A DNA stretch of 64,000 bases from Amblyornis subalaris (Eukaryota; Chordata; Aves; Passeriformes; Ptilonorhynchidae). The notes beneath the pieces were generated by a model. The model was given only the letters and a program-made list of their open reading frames with translations, was not told the origin of the DNA and did no database searches. This document shows, piece after piece, positions 40,483 through 54,604 of this stretch. Both the position numbers and the translations under genes were made by a program. The stretch's first letter is position 1, and every line of letters starts with the position of its first letter. Where the stretch lies: NCBI GenBank assembly GCA_018881555.1, contig JACAXG010000055.1, forward strand, positions 868,001 to 932,000, in the 5' to 3' direction.

Positions 40483-40682
40483 AACCCCATGAGAACAATA
40501 CAAAACTTCTGTACCCCTCTGCTAAAGCTGTATTTCAGTCAGTAATGAGACAAAAGAACAGCAGTCCAGGCTGGGCTGTTCTGTTGGGTTTTTTCCTGTA
40601 CATGTGCATAGTCTGTGCAGTAAAAATCCCTAATCCAAAGAGCTACAAAACCACAGGTGCAGGGAGATTATGGGAAGTCTCT

Positions 40683-40712
40683 GGGTAATTACCCAAAGCA
40701 TTGCTTTTGGGT
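40683..40712. promoter_or_regulatory. two abutting palindromes with a TAATTA homeodomain core
   Basis: GGGTAATTACCC (40683-40694) is a perfect 12-bp palindrome centred on TAATTA, the classic homeodomain core. It overlaps a second inverted repeat: ACCCAAAGCA (40691-40700) against TGCTTTTGGGT (40702-40712), with one unpaired T. More TAATTA-type cores follow (TATAATTAGAC near 40739, CTAATTAGC near 40831). A candidate enhancer-type element; its function is inferred from motifs only. Confidence 0.45.
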
Positions 40713-43700
40713 TTTCCTGTTGTCTTCATTCAATGGCTATAATTAGACTGCTTATTTTACAAAAAGCTTTTTAATGAGCTTCCCATTCCAGTTTACCTGG
40801 CAGGTACCCAGTTTATCCCAACAGATTTCTAATTAGCTCCAGTGAGTTGAAGGGAAGTGACTTGCTGAAACTACCCCCATTCTCTGACCAGGGAACCGTC
40901 CTAACTCAATGAAAATAAGACATTTAGAGATGAAATTTCTTAAAAGAGCTTAAAATTCAGCAACTACAAGTGATTCCTGCTGCATCCTGGAAGCCAGGAA
41001 CTTGCTAGACACCTTGTAGTTCCTCACAGACTGATTGTAAGGAGTTTATTGCCATGGCAATCACGAATTCTTTATCTCAAGTGAGATGCTGTTTTGTTAT
41101 AGTCTGGTACCAGCAGTCAGTGAAGGTCACTGCAGAGAACCAAGTGGGGAACAAAGTGCACAGTTCTTTGCATATAATGCCTTTGATAGAGTATCTTTAC
41201 TCAGATCTTTTCCCTCTTTCTCACCAGCTTAGGTGGGAAAATTTCATTTCATGCAAAGAAATGGTTTTAACTCAGCGTTCAGAACTTGAACTGGATTATT
41301 TTTATTTGGAATGAATGTCTGATTGATAAGAGATAACAGTGCACAATGGGAAGCCTTTAGATCAGAAGAAGGCCAATCAACACAAGATTTTTTGGGGTCA
41401 AAAGTGTGATACCATGGATACATGTCTTGTGCAGTAAGTTCTCTGTGTCCATGACAGTGCAGCTTTTTGGTTTTCTGTGTTTATAGGGATCTGCCTGAAA
41501 GACTTTGAAAGAGCCTATCTCCACTTGACTGAATAACTGAACCTACAAATGCCAGTCTTCCACAGGAGGTTTTACTTTGGGTAAAACAGCTGTGGATTTT
41601 GGCAAACTCAGGCATGAGTCTACTCTAATGAATCGAAATAACCAGAGATGTCAGCTTCATTGAAGCTGATACACCAGCATTCCACCTCAGAAAAATTAAA
41701 ATCCTGTAGTAATAACAAGTCATTAAAAATGTCCCTCCACAGAAGCATTTTGGTGTTAAGTCTCACAGCCGTCCTGAACCCTGCAGCACAGTTGTCATGG
41801 GCACGCACTTGTGATCAAACAGCTCAGCACCATGAACAAGAGTTTGGCTGTTGATGATCAGAAAGTGCCTTTGTGGATAGAGCAGTGTTTACAGCAGCCT
41901 CTGTGCTCTCAAGAAAACTAGACACTGCAGGATATCTCTAAAGGAGGGTATTTTCATTTGGAGAAACAGCAGTTTCAGTAATGAACACTTTTTATCCTGA
42001 TCCAAAGCTAAGTCACACTGATGGTGACCAGATAACATTGAAATGTAACTTACCCTTTAAATCACAAGTAAATCACAAATGCAGAACCAATACAATGAGA
42101 AGGTGGACCTATCTGTAGGAAATCTATTTTTCTACCTGTCCCAGAGATGACAGATTGCTTAAAAATATGCTAATGTATATAGAGCTTGCACAGTGCAGTG
42201 GAGGGCGTGTGTCTTTAATGACTCCTTAACCACTTTAGATATACTTTACAGTTTCAAAGAGTTAAAGTGTCTGGAAGCAAGTAGTTTAAAGAAGCAACTC
42301 TCTCCCTACTTCCTCTCATCCAGCTCTTTCCCCACTGTTGTCCTATCTAACACAATCTGTGCATCCCAGCATAATTTCAATTGGCATGATATGCAAGAAT
42401 CATTAAAAGTTAATAGGGATATGTCCACAGATCTTCTTTTTACTTAAAGCACTTGTTAGATATTTTCTCTAAGGAAAATATCCTGAGGAAATATTCAGGA
42501 TCCAAGGCCTGATCCATCTTGCTATGGTAATAAGAAATCATGGAACCAGTTAGGACATTAATACAAACAATGTGTGTTAAAGCTAGGGACTCGCTCTTCG
42601 TGCCACCAAAGTGAATGTCTATGAGAAGGGCACTTTGGATAATACCTTTTGTCTGGTCTTTCTGGTTGCACACAAACACAGAGACACACACTCTCACATT
42701 CATTCCAGCTTTCTGGCCAGCACTGCTAGGAAGGTGAAGAATATTCCCTTTAAAAAATAAGAAGGGGGTTATGGGTGGCACTCAAATTTTGTCTGGACCA
42801 GTGTTGATTTTGGCATTCCTAAATCTAGGAGGGAACTTAATCTTGCCAAAATACCACACCAGGGCAAGGCCTAGGGAGGCACACATCCCTCCCATAACTT
42901 GTTTACTTTTGGTGTGAAGGATGCCGAAGAGCATAACCTAGAAGGGAATTGTTGATCTCCAGTTGGAACAGACAAGAAATCAGGGCTGACCATGGTGTGC
43001 ATCTGTATTTCAGCCTACGTGTGGGCAATCTGTGCTACCCAGGGTGTTCTTTCCTCCATGGGATGTGTTGGATGGCAAGCCTGCCTCCAGTGTACCCTTG
43101 CTTCTGTGAGGGCTTCTTTCATCTTTTCATTCTATGTAATGAGGGATTAAAAGCCTTTGAGACAAAAATAAGGTCACCTGAAAGAGCCTTTTTATGACTG
43201 TACTTCTCAGTTGTACAAAANCTTATATAAAGCATCTGAGTTGGCATAAGAGCTCAATGCCACGAAAATTAATATCTGAGNAATGTATTCATGTTTCCTG
43301 AGAAGTTAAGGGTACAGTTGTAATTTCTTTCCTTTTAGATCTAGGTCAAAAATGTCAGTACCTATCAAAGAGGTGAAGCCTGTAAAAGAAAAAAGAAAAA
43401 AAGAAAATAAATCACTACTGAGTGTGTGAATACTTCCAGGGACATGATCACTGTCAGTCTGAAACAGGAGAGGGGTTCTGCCATATGCCATATACAGAGT
43501 ATGAGCATATACCATGGAAAAGTGGTTTTTTTAAAGAAACTGAGAAGAGAGAAAATGCACAGGTAAATTTCACTATCCAATCAGAATTTGAATACAATTT
43601 AATATTTCATTCATTTTTGTTTCCTGAGAGGAAACAGTTCATGTTCTTCATTCCAGACAATGGAATAAAAACAGCTTTTAGCCTAAGGTAATTACTCATT

Positions 43701-46700
43701 ATCATAATCTTCACAAGAACTTCCTCAGACGGACACGAGTGTACCTTGGGATCTTTAATCAAATTGAATGGATATTTTCCTTTTCCTAATTAAAGCTAGG
43801 AAGTTTGATGTGAAATAAATTAGCAAAACCTGGTTGTTCTATGAAATGTTGATACAGTACTACCACATCCTTGTCTAATTGAAACCCAGTATATCACACA
43901 TCATCATGATTGTCTAGAAATGCATATTGAAGAAGAATAGCTTTTTAAGGACTGTAAAGTATTATATTTCATTCAGGAGCTGGAAACTCATGCTGATACT
44001 GCAGAAAGATATATATCACCACCTGTTTTGAATAAATCTTAGAAATAATCATTTTCATACAACACTAAAAAAAAAATCCATGAAATTATATTTACTCTTT
44101 ATGGTTATTTTCAACATAGATTTGCCAGGAGAGAGAGGGATTTCAATGCAGTTGTAGTCATTTCTCCCATGGCCATTGGCCTCAAAGACAATACATGTAC
44201 TGGATGCCAAATGTTTTAGAACTCTCTCCACTGCAGGTCAGCAGCAAATTTGATGGAGGTGGGTGTCTGATTCATCCATAGAATTTCGTATTTTTTTCAA
44301 ATTTTCCACTACTTATTGTTTAAACTAACGTATCTGAATCCATATATATGAAAACNCAGTTTATATGTGCCTCTGCTTTTTCTCTGGTGTTTTTTTTGCC
44401 ATTATCGCATACAGCAAACATTAGCTTTAGATAATAGTTTTGTTTCAGAAACCTAAGCATCAAGATTAATTAGACATATGGCATTTTTGTTTTAATGTTA
44501 AAATGAGTGCCTCCATAGAGGATTGTGTAAGTTTAAATTCACCTAAAAAGATAGGCGTATCTAAATAAAATTAATTCAGCAGATAAGATGAACATTGGGT
44601 TGTTTAATTCTTGCCATACTAATGTTAAGGTCAACCAAACTCAGACAAAATACATCAATCCTTAAAAAAAATTGTTAAGGTCCTAATGTAGCAGAAGCAG
44701 TTGAACGGAGATTGAGCTTAAATTTGTGAGTTGTCCTGTTGATATTAGTGAACCCATATACAAGTACATGGAGAATATTCTTAAATAGTTTCCAAGGATA
44801 AAGTCTTAAGAGGGTTACCTTTTAAAAAATCTCTGTGTGTAAATATACAACAACCACACTGTCAACAAGGACTGCATTTAAAATCTTAAAAATGCAAGAT
44901 TCTACATAATGTCTTCATTAATTATTCTTAAAATATGGGCTCTGACCTGTGACATAACTAGTCAGGAGAGATTTACTCAGCTGCAAGTACCAGCATAATG
45001 TATTACTTTGGCAGTGTTTGAATATGCAACTCAAAAGGATTTGGGAATCTGTTGCAGCATGTTTCTTTTAAAAGCAAATTCAGTCTGACACAACATCCGT
45101 ATATGTGCAACTCTAGTAATCTATCCTTTCTTCATTAAGACCATNGGAATTGCACAGCCTCATTGATGCTCTGCAATTGTTCCCTTGCTGGTGTGTAATT
45201 CCTGTGCAGTTCCTTCCCACCTCTGCTCCTCAACATAGATACTTGACATTCAAACTGTGTGAATGTCCTCCTGTGGAGGATTTGGTCATGGAAATACATA
45301 AAGNTCTAAAATTAGGCCATGATATACAAAGAGAACAAGACGAGGCAGTAGATTTCAACTAGTATATGAAATAGAAGTTGAGCCTAATTTCAATTTCATT
45401 GTCTAATTTCAGTGCTGAATGAAAAATTAGCAGCAGAATGGGATTAGAAAGGATCGTATGACTGCTTGGCATTTTACTATTTTCCAATAGTTAATATTCA
45501 AAGCAGGATATTTCTTTTGTCACAGTTTAGTAAGTGGATTTTTCTTGCTGTTGTGGCAGTGGNTCTCATATGCCTTTGAAAATTCTAAGCATGCTCATGT
45601 ATTTCTATGCTTGCAACATTCAGGTACCAGATGAAGTTCCAACAAGTTTAGTAATTCATCNACCATCTTAAGGCATAATGAGCTGTGATTGAGGAAGTGA
45701 TGAATACTGCAAAGCTTGCGAGTGTCATCTGGCTCACTCTTTATTTTGAGTTCCAGATAAAAAATTGTCAAAATATGTTCTGAAAGTGTTGAATTGCTAC
45801 TNAAGATCAAAGAGATGAGTAATAGCAGGGGATCTGAAACCCTGAACAGTANAAGCAAAATACCATGGCCAAGAAATCACTCTTATATTATAAAGCATCT
45901 GGACTAGGCCTAATTAAACTTGTAGATTTCTTTAAGGAAATCAGATTTTAAATCTTCCTTTACCCCAATGAATTCTTGTGCATGACTAAAACCAAGGTAA
46001 CTTTCTATGTTGTTGACTAAGCAATTATCTGTGCATAGACAACCTATATGTCATTGACATTAAAGATACTGTTTCCATTTCAAATCCTCACACTTCCCTG
46101 ANGTTTTTATGGAATCCCCTTAAGCTGCTATTGTGGAATAAATACATTCCCTGGATAATACTTCTTGTGTTGAACTGTGCACTGTTAGTGAACTGAACAA
46201 TACATTCCTTTTAAGACAACTGATCAGGGAAATCTATCGCTGTTTATACGTGGTTTGGTCACCAAGAGAAGACTTCAATTTTTCTGTATAATAACTTTAG
46301 GTCAGTAAACAGAGTGAGTAAAAGTTTACTTTGCAAATTTTTAAGGAACAGCTTCAGTCCCTCATCCAGTAGAGGGAACTCTAATACAGTACATGGCAGG
46401 TGACCTGGGCTTGCAGGAGAGTAGTATCACAAATACAAGACAAAGTGTAAAATATATTTGTGCTATACATGTGTAAAGCAAAGTATCTACCTCATGTGTC
46501 CCATTTATTATTTAGTGAGCTTGTACCTCTTTGTTTATTTCCTTTCCTTCTTTTCCTTATATTCTGTGGTAACAGTTCATATATGTCTGCCAAATTTAAG
46601 GGATGAATTGCCAATGACAGTGTCGCAGTTCTAACAGTTCATAAATATTACAGATCATGTACCATTTACCATTTAGTTGAATTTGACCATAATAAAAAGA

Positions 46701-47848
46701 AAAAAAAGTTAGTTTTTTAAGATACCACAATTATGTGACAAAATGGAAGATAGTAGTCTCTGTTAGCATGACTGGCACGTCCTTTGAGGAGAGAGGAGCA
46801 ATTTACAACTCTTAAGACACAATACTTGCCGAAAAAACCCAATGTTGTACTAAGCTGCCTTTCTATGGAAAGTCCGAAAAAGGAATTTACTCACTTACTT
46901 TTTTCTCCTTTTTTTTTTGACCTTTATCACCTGAATATGCTTTCAGTTAATGTNTGACTGTTTCATTTTTTTTATGACTTGGTGTCTTCACTCAGTCATC
47001 ATTCTGTCATTTACTGCTTTCTTTTTGTTGCTGTTGTTGTCCTTAGAGACAAAATGTCACCACATTGGTTGATCACTAAATAGGTTTCTTAGGGAAAATG
47101 ATTTCTTGTTTCTTCCAAACTGCTAAAAGTCAGAAATAGATGTAACATTTCTCTGTTGCAACTTGAACTTAAGATGCTTCCCAGGTCTGTCTGCACCAAA
47201 TAGCCTTAGTCCTTCCCCTACACTCCATTGAGACATTTTGTTATTTCTACACATTGAGGTATTCTGTGATCTTCTACAAAAGATAAAGAAATGTTTAAAA
47301 AATGCAAAACCTGCTGACATCACTGAAGATTTTTTTAAAGCTTTTTCAGAATANGTGCACCTAGGGTAGGGTATTCAGTATAAAGATCTCGCATGAAAAG
47401 GGATTCAGTCATATGGGCTTAAGGTGCATTTGTTCTTACAGAAAGGACGAACATCCCTGCACATATGATGTGTTGCCATTTCCAGCAGCAGCATCTCAGA
47501 CTCCGTGCACAGCTGTGAAACAGAGCAAAAGTCAAACCCAGCATCTGCTGTGGGCTTGCCAAGTGCCTCAGCCCTGGCTGCTCGAGCACACTACAGTGGC
47601 CTCTGCTCTGCTTCTATGCATTTCCAGAATAAAAGTTGCAGAAGGACAGGCTTGTTAGCTAGCTAATTCTCCTTTTCCATGAANTGCCCTTCACTATTGT
47701 CTTTTTCAGATGAAACTCAACTTAGCTTTCCACTGTATTAAAGTAGTAGCTTTTTTGAGAGGAAATAATTATGGGTCATCTAGAAATGATTGATAATAAA
47801 GGAAGTTTCAGGAAACTGAGTTTATTTTGGTTACATAGCTATGAAAAG

Positions 47849-47990
47849 AGATTAGCTGTGTTGGTTAGAGCATGATGTTAATAATGCCAAGGTTGTGGGT
47901 TCGATCTCTGTATGGGATTCACTTAAGAGCTGGACTCGAAGATCCTTGTAGGTCCCTTCCAACTCAGAATATTCTGTGATTCTGTGAAAA
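47849..47990 (+). mobile_element. SINE with tRNA-Ile-like head and CR1 tail (TguSINE1-type)
   Basis: The head (about 47851-47917) aligns base for base with a tRNA-Ile(AAT) gene. It has TAGCTGTGTTGG as box A (47853-47864), GGTTAGAGC, an anticodon-loop equivalent TTAATAA with AAT at 47880-47882, TGCCAAGG, and GGTTCGATCTC as box B (47898-47908). Differences from the tRNA are mainly C-to-T and G-to-A, as expected from methylated-CpG decay. After about 47930 the sequence becomes a CR1 3' end (GATCCTTGTAGGTCCCTTCC, then TTCTGTGA TTCTGTGA). The shared tail is what lets CR1 enzymes mobilise such SINEs. Passerine genomes contain a SINE of this architecture. The tRNA-like part is not a functional tRNA gene: its acceptor stem does not pair. 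Confidence 0.9.
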
Positions 47991-49193
47991 GCCTAATCTT
48001 TAATACTGTTAAAGTCAATACAAAGCTAGTCTTTAGCTTCTGCAGAACCAANAGGCAAAAAGTGCAGCCAATTACAATTTTTACCAATAATATTTTGTAG
48101 TTGCAGTGGAGTATAACTTTTCAAGAAAAANGAAGCCAAATGAAATGCAGCTATGGCATGTAGTCTTCCTCTTCACTCACATCTTTGGCTGAGTTTGGAT
48201 CCTGCTTCCCTAGGAATAAGTCTAAAATTCTAGTTCTACANTGTAGCACAAAACGTAGGAGAAAACAAAGCCATGCATTCCAGAGGTCACTTCAGAATGT
48301 CCTGAGGATGCTGAAAAATAAGGAGGAATTTACTTCATGTTTGNCTTTTACTTCATGGGCACTCTTGAGTATGTATTGATATCCAGATACAGAAAAAGAC
48401 ATCTCTGAAGCTCCAGACTGTGTGCCAGTTCACAAATTCCCTGTGTTTAGTGTTTTGTATTAGCTTCCTGTAGAGTATCCTCCCATCCTATCCTGCATTA
48501 AATATGTTAAATGCATTAAATCTTCCCTTAAATGTGTCTAAAAACAAGGGGGAGAAATAGGTGCCTTGATGAGGTTGGAGCCCTTCATCAGAATTCTGCA
48601 GTGGTGTCAGACTTGAGAACATCACTTGGGTTCCCTGAATGATTGCACTACTGCCAGATATTTCATTATATAAATTACATGTCTGAATGAGGCATTAAGT
48701 GGGCAGTCAGGATATGACCCTTATTCCGGATATTTGTTGCCATATGCTACTCTTGGGCTGGGTATTCTGTTCTCTGGTCATTCGGAATGGCATAGCAGGA
48801 TAGCTTGATTTTTTTAGGAAAACAGTTTCAAAAATAGAAAACTGCAAGTGCATATTTATCCACCTAAACAATCTGAAAGCACCAGCCTTGACAGATATCT
48901 CTAGCTGCTGAAGTACAAATGCTAAATGGTAATACTTGTAGAACCTTGACACACCATGTCTTGTGTGTATTTACTTATGATGTTTGTTTCAGAATAGTTT
49001 TTACTGATTTTTACTTTTTACTGATTACTCTTTGCTTTCTGATATAGAGGCAATTAACAAGCACCAAATATTTCCATGGAGTCTTTTTGCTCAAATAAGC
49101 AGGTTTGTTCTGCAGGAAAAGGACTTCATTGAATTCAGTGCCTTCTCCAAGATGCTATATGTGCTGTAAATTCCAATTGGTATTGACAGAGGT

Positions 49194-49214
49194 AAAAAAA
49201 AAAAAAAAAAAAAC
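49194..49214. repeat. A(21) homopolymer
   Basis: An uninterrupted run of 21 A. No retroposed body was recognised upstream of it. Confidence 0.85.
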
Positions 49215-52200
49215 TAGAGAAGGTATAAGGACTTATTTTCATTAATTGTTCATAAATGGATTTTTCTTTGTGAGAAGTGTGCTATAATGATGCAAGATTT
49301 CTTGTGTGGCTCTTGCATTTTCAGAACATTTCGCTTTTCGTGGCATTTCCATCAATTGCATAGAAAGCTTTTTTGCATTTTTTTTGTGATAAACACTTTT
49401 CTGTATATACAGTGCAAGGTGAGTCTGCGCAAATAGATTGCCAGTTTATGTTCTAGTTTCCTGATACTGCTGGCATCTAAAATATTTCTCATTCAGCATG
49501 TTAGAAATTGATCTGGATTGTTAATACATTAATCTAAGTGATGGAATGGGTAATAATTTCCTAAAGTAAATGTAGGACNCATCATACAATATTAAATAAA
49601 ATGTGTAGAGGGACACATGTATAAGACAGGAAGGTAATTTGATCTCTGTTAAATTATTTAGGACACATTTCCATTTAAGTAAGGCGCTAATGATAAGCAA
49701 CCAGGTGAAGCTTTGTACATTGACTTATGGATTTGTATTAAAGATTTCACATGGTTGATACAGTTCAGCAAGCTTGCAGGGTTTCTCTTGTATACAGAGC
49801 ATTTTATATTCTGTATGTTGAAATGAGAGTTGGNGTTTAGTTCTCCAGTGCAAAAATGTGTGACAGGACAGATGTAAAAGGACAGTCACTGAAATAATAG
49901 ATTTCTTTTTTTATTAGTAGTACCTCTGTCATATACAGTGCTAGCAGAACCTCAGGAATGGTAGATTTCTTTGATGAATTTTTTCAGGACATCAGTATTT
50001 GAAGAAAGCATTGAGATGTTTTAAAATGTTTTGCTATCTTGAGTTGTTTGGAATGTTATTAATTAGTANATTATTCTGTACTTAGTATGCCATGGATGTC
50101 AGTGATAGAGACAGCAGGATGGCTGGATCTGATTTATTGGAAATATTCAATATGCCTTTTTAAAGCCGATACTCTTAGCAGATTCAATTTGTCACTGAAG
50201 CCAAAACTGAATCCAATGTATTAATCCACATTATCATTTTGTATTAAATGTATCGTTACNAACTTGAAGAGCTTTTATTTTCTGTATTTTTATTTGTAAC
50301 ATTATATTCACTGAATGTTCTGCATCAAAAGATAACTGACATGCTGACTGAAGAACAGGTCCACAATTCTCATCTTTCTGAAGTGCAAGCTGAAACAGAA
50401 AGCTGCCTGGCACCTTGGTGACTGTGGTAGCTAAATTTGTCTGAGCTAATTTCCTGATTAAGTAACAATTTGGCCTGTGGTTTGCTGACCTCACTTAGAG
50501 AGTTTAGACTGGATGTTCCAACCAGTTACTCAGAAGTAGCTCTTGGAGTTTAGCATCCATTTCTAGCCATCCTTAGTCTTCACTTCCTTCTTTGAATGCT
50601 CCCCTACACAACATAAGCCGAAGGATGCACAAAAACTGCAAGATAAATTTGTAGTGCTTATGATACCTTGAGCAATGTACCTGCTCAAACAGAAAACCCA
50701 GAGGGCATATCTGCTCCCTACAACCTTTAAAGAAAGGCANGATAGCCCCAGGATCAGTGGGTCTAGAACTCTCCAAGTACAGCTGATGGGGAATGCATTA
50801 ACATGATGTTCCAGAATCTCTAGCTGATGTTAAGTCTATGTCTTAACCATTAGTGTAAAATTATCTTCTTCCATGTGCAATGGGATTACTCTTTTGAATA
50901 ACAGATGAGAAAGAATTCAGTAATACTTAATCCCTGCCATCTGGTTCAACCAAGAAGCCTAAAGAGGTGTACAAATTTCCTATATATAAAATAGGAGGAA
51001 GAAAATCAGCATTTGATCAATGAATCGTGAAAGTCAAAAGGGCATTTGTAAAAATAGCTGATTACGTTTACTTTATCTGCTTGCCAGTTTGCCTGTTCCC
51101 AAATGTTTGCTTCATGAAAGATGATAAATACACAGTGATTTTTCTAGACGTGTATGTGCAGTCTTGTGCCTTAGCAGAAAGCAAAAATATGTATACGAAA
51201 GATTTAAATTTTTCATTTTTTCATTTCTGACCTTAAATGATTATTGTGTTCAGCCCCGGCATAATGATATTGCACAGGGGATTTATTTCATGCTATTCTG
51301 CACCTTTACGAGATCATATACAGGTAGGGCTGTATACAACATCTCTCCCAGGCACTTACATGATTCCATTATCCTGTTATCTGGGTATTTCACAATTTTT
51401 ATTTTGTAAATTTACAGCACTTTTGCAAACAAGAAAATGTAGTTGGACCCATTATTCAATTAGGAACTTAGGAACGCCATTAGGGAATTGTTAAGGAAAT
51501 AATAGTTAGTGGGTCTAGCATGTTTCAGTGGTTTTTTTCTCTTTTCTGGCATTTTTTGAAGTGACTTTTAAAATCAGATAAAATGAAAACTCTTTTATAT
51601 CTAGTCTGTCTAGTCTAGCCAGATCTGTAACGCAGAACAAGATTACTCTCACCTACGTTTGTACTTTTATAGTGCAAATTTTACATTTGAACTAGTTGCT
51701 AAACTCATGTTGTAGCCCTCAGTGGGAACTGGGTGTTGAGGGCATGAGTCATCGTCTTATTAACCACACAGGGAATCTGGATAACTAGCTGAGATATCTA
51801 CAGAGAAGATGACTAATTAAGCTAAATCTAACTTAAAGCAGTTAAATAACTTGTTCAAGACTAGAAAAGAGCAGAACGGGAAGTTGAAGTAGTATTTCAC
51901 CATTCCTAGGTCTGTGTCCTAACCTCTGACGCAACCTGTCCTTCCATNACCTTGATTCTTATCTCCTGATGTTAGTACCTGTCACTGTAGTGCCATAAAT
52001 TCTACAGTGAAATCCATCCCAGTGAACTTCCAACGCCTGTGATGTGGCCACCAACACACGTACTAGTCACTTTAGGCTCTGCTTTTTAAAAATGTATTGA
52101 GGAGGTACTTATTCTGTTGACTATCAGTGGAGATTAGAGGATTATCTCAAAAGTGAATGTTAACTTGGTCTCATTGTCAAAGAGTGTGAGCTTTTGTAAC

Positions 52201-54590
52201 CGTAAGGAGTTCATTTCAGACAGATCAGATAAAGGCAACTGGGAAACCAGCTATTTGGAAAAAATCCTCCACTAATTAATTTCCAATATTCAGAAAAAAT
52301 TGAGCAGGAATCTCATGCCATGTTTTTTTAAGCTTTTCATTGATGGTGCCACTGTTTGTGATTTGATCCCATTCTTTATTCCTGAGAACAGTAGTTGCTG
52401 TGGGGAAGCATTTTTGTATGCATGTTTTACGTATCATGATATACTTTCAAACTACATTCTCATTATTATCAATCTCTTAGATGTCACAAACTCAGTTTTT
52501 TATGTGTAATTGAAGCACTGGGATGAAGTAATTGATAACAGGACCTATATTCCTGATGTAATTTGAAAGAAGTAGAACTTCGTGTACTCTTGACAAGATT
52601 ATCCTAATTTATCCAGTAAGATTAGAGGCTGTAGCACACAGAATGTTTTCTACTTTCTGGAGCTGAATTGTTTTATTTCATGCTTTTTTATTTGAAAGTA
52701 AATGCTATGTAACCCTGATGGGCAGGGTTTTATATTTTTTGTGCTCCTGTCTAGTTAGAGAATCTGCTCAAGGTGATGTTAACTCTTTTTTTTTTCCCCT
52801 TTATTTGTGGTTCTGTAAATGATATATGAAGCCTTAACACAAGAGATTTTGTTGTATTTCGTGAAGGACCTTAAGTCAACCAAGGTGATGGATCGTGTGA
52901 TCAGGAATATCTCTGGGAAGCCTCTGGTTTGCTGAGATTTACAATTTAGTGAAGTCTAAGTCTTGTACAGTGACTCAAAGAACATATAAATCAACTAAGA
53001 GATTTTGGGTTGAGTACCCTTTTCATTCATTCAAACCCTAAAAAGAGAAGAACTCTTTCTCTGCATCCCATTTCTCTCTCTGAGTCTCAGTGCAAATTCT
53101 GAGGCTTAGAAATATTGAGATGTGACCTGCTTTTTTATTTCAGACTATCTTTTTTTTTTCCTTCTGTAGAGAGCATAACAAAGACAGCTCATAAAGGTTC
53201 AGGAAATATTTTTGAAGTGTGAAAGGGGACAAGGCAGAAAACAGTGATAAGTGATTTTCTGCACCTGGGGTTTCTGTTGAGTACTTATTAATCACCCCTA
53301 CTCTCTTTGCCCTCTGAAGTCAGTGAAACCACTCAGCTCAGTAATAGTGTAAACTTTAAGAAAAACAGATCTCAACAGGACAGACATTACAATGAACTCA
53401 AGTCAGTTGTAATACCAATGAATAGAAATGAAAGAGTATTAATTGCAAGGAAAACACAAAAACTGAAAAGAGAATGATGCTAAAAACAACAGAAAAGTTA
53501 ACAAGGAAAGAAATGTGATCAGGAATGACGATGCTTTCGCACATTTTGAGAATAAGCCAAATGCTCATTATCACAATAGTTACTTCATGAAAATCAAAGA
53601 AAAATACGGAGTTTTTCATTACAGTACAAGCTGTACTGTAGTATTTATGTTCAAAGCCTTAAGGATTTCCCTTTTCTTTGTACTTTTCCTTGTCACTAGC
53701 TCATGAAGACACAGAGTACCTGTGTTTCTAATGAATACAACTGTCAGAATAATGTAGCTGTACAAGTAATTAGGTCTGTGTTATGAAACAAGGTGCACAT
53801 GTGTTGAGGGCAGGAAAGAATTCAGAACTCTGGACATAGGTAGAAGCTCCATGATAAGGAGTTCATAGTGCAAATATATGGTCATTAAAAAAAAAAAAAA
53901 GAAGAAAAAACCTACTTGTCACTAAATATGGCACCTGTCGGAGACTTGAATGAAGAACTTGAGACTTGTAGTCCTTAGGAAATCCCGGTGTGAAACAACT
54001 GCTGACTGTTGAGGACTCAAAGGAGTTAAAGTGTTCAGAATTTGCTGTACTGCAATACTAGTGAAGCTGCAGCAAACAGAAATTGATATTTCATATGTTA
54101 TAGTATGGGGAGAGAAAGNCAAAAGAAAACAAAAAGAAATCTGTTGTATAAAAATTACTGTTCCTTCTGTTTAGGTCAGCTTCTATATTACAAGGTAACC
54201 TGATGGTTTTGGCNTGTTTTTATGCCAAATTTTAGTATAATTGAATAATTTTATTGTTTGGCTAAGGAAATAATGTTAAAAGGTCCAGTTCTGAATAACA
54301 TGCAATGATATTAAAATGTTAGTTGGAACCAAAAGCTGTATTATGGTGATGGAGTAATAGCACTGTAGTTAGGAGATATCACCTTTGTGGCTTACATCTC
54401 AATAAACAGAAGAGTAGCAAGGTCAGTTTATGATTCAAATAAGAGTTGAGAGAATTAGACTTGATCTGGACAAGTGCTGGTCTTGTATCCCCTCCACAGA
54501 GGGCATGATGTGGGATCCTTATGCTTTTGCTAAGGAAGCAAACCAGGGTCTCACACTTGTGGAAACAGAAACAGCTCCAGGTTTTTTGTT

Positions 54591-54604
54591 GTTTCTATGG
54601 AAAC
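54591..54604. promoter_or_regulatory. X-box-like dyad GTTTCTATGGAAAC (candidate RFX site)
   Basis: Two 5-bp arms, GTTTC and GAAAC, are perfectly complementary around TATG. The general RFX X-box is GTTGCCATGGCAAC, from which this differs at three bases while keeping the length and the symmetry. The surrounding 54430-54990 is a plausible non-coding regulatory element, but that is inference. Confidence 0.4.

Larger units (their letters stand above)
36157..47848. other. MAGI2: intronic sequence, no gene
   Basis: About 11.7 kb of intron. It contains the C(14) tract and the palindromes at 40683-40712. GC-richer patches at about 38590-38760, 42780-43200 and 47400-47660 carry frames without recognisable domains. 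Confidence 0.6.

Noticed and set aside
47851..47917. A functional tRNA-Ile gene
   Set aside because: The acceptor stem does not pair, several stem positions have decayed, and the sequence continues directly into a CR1 tail. It is the head of a SINE.
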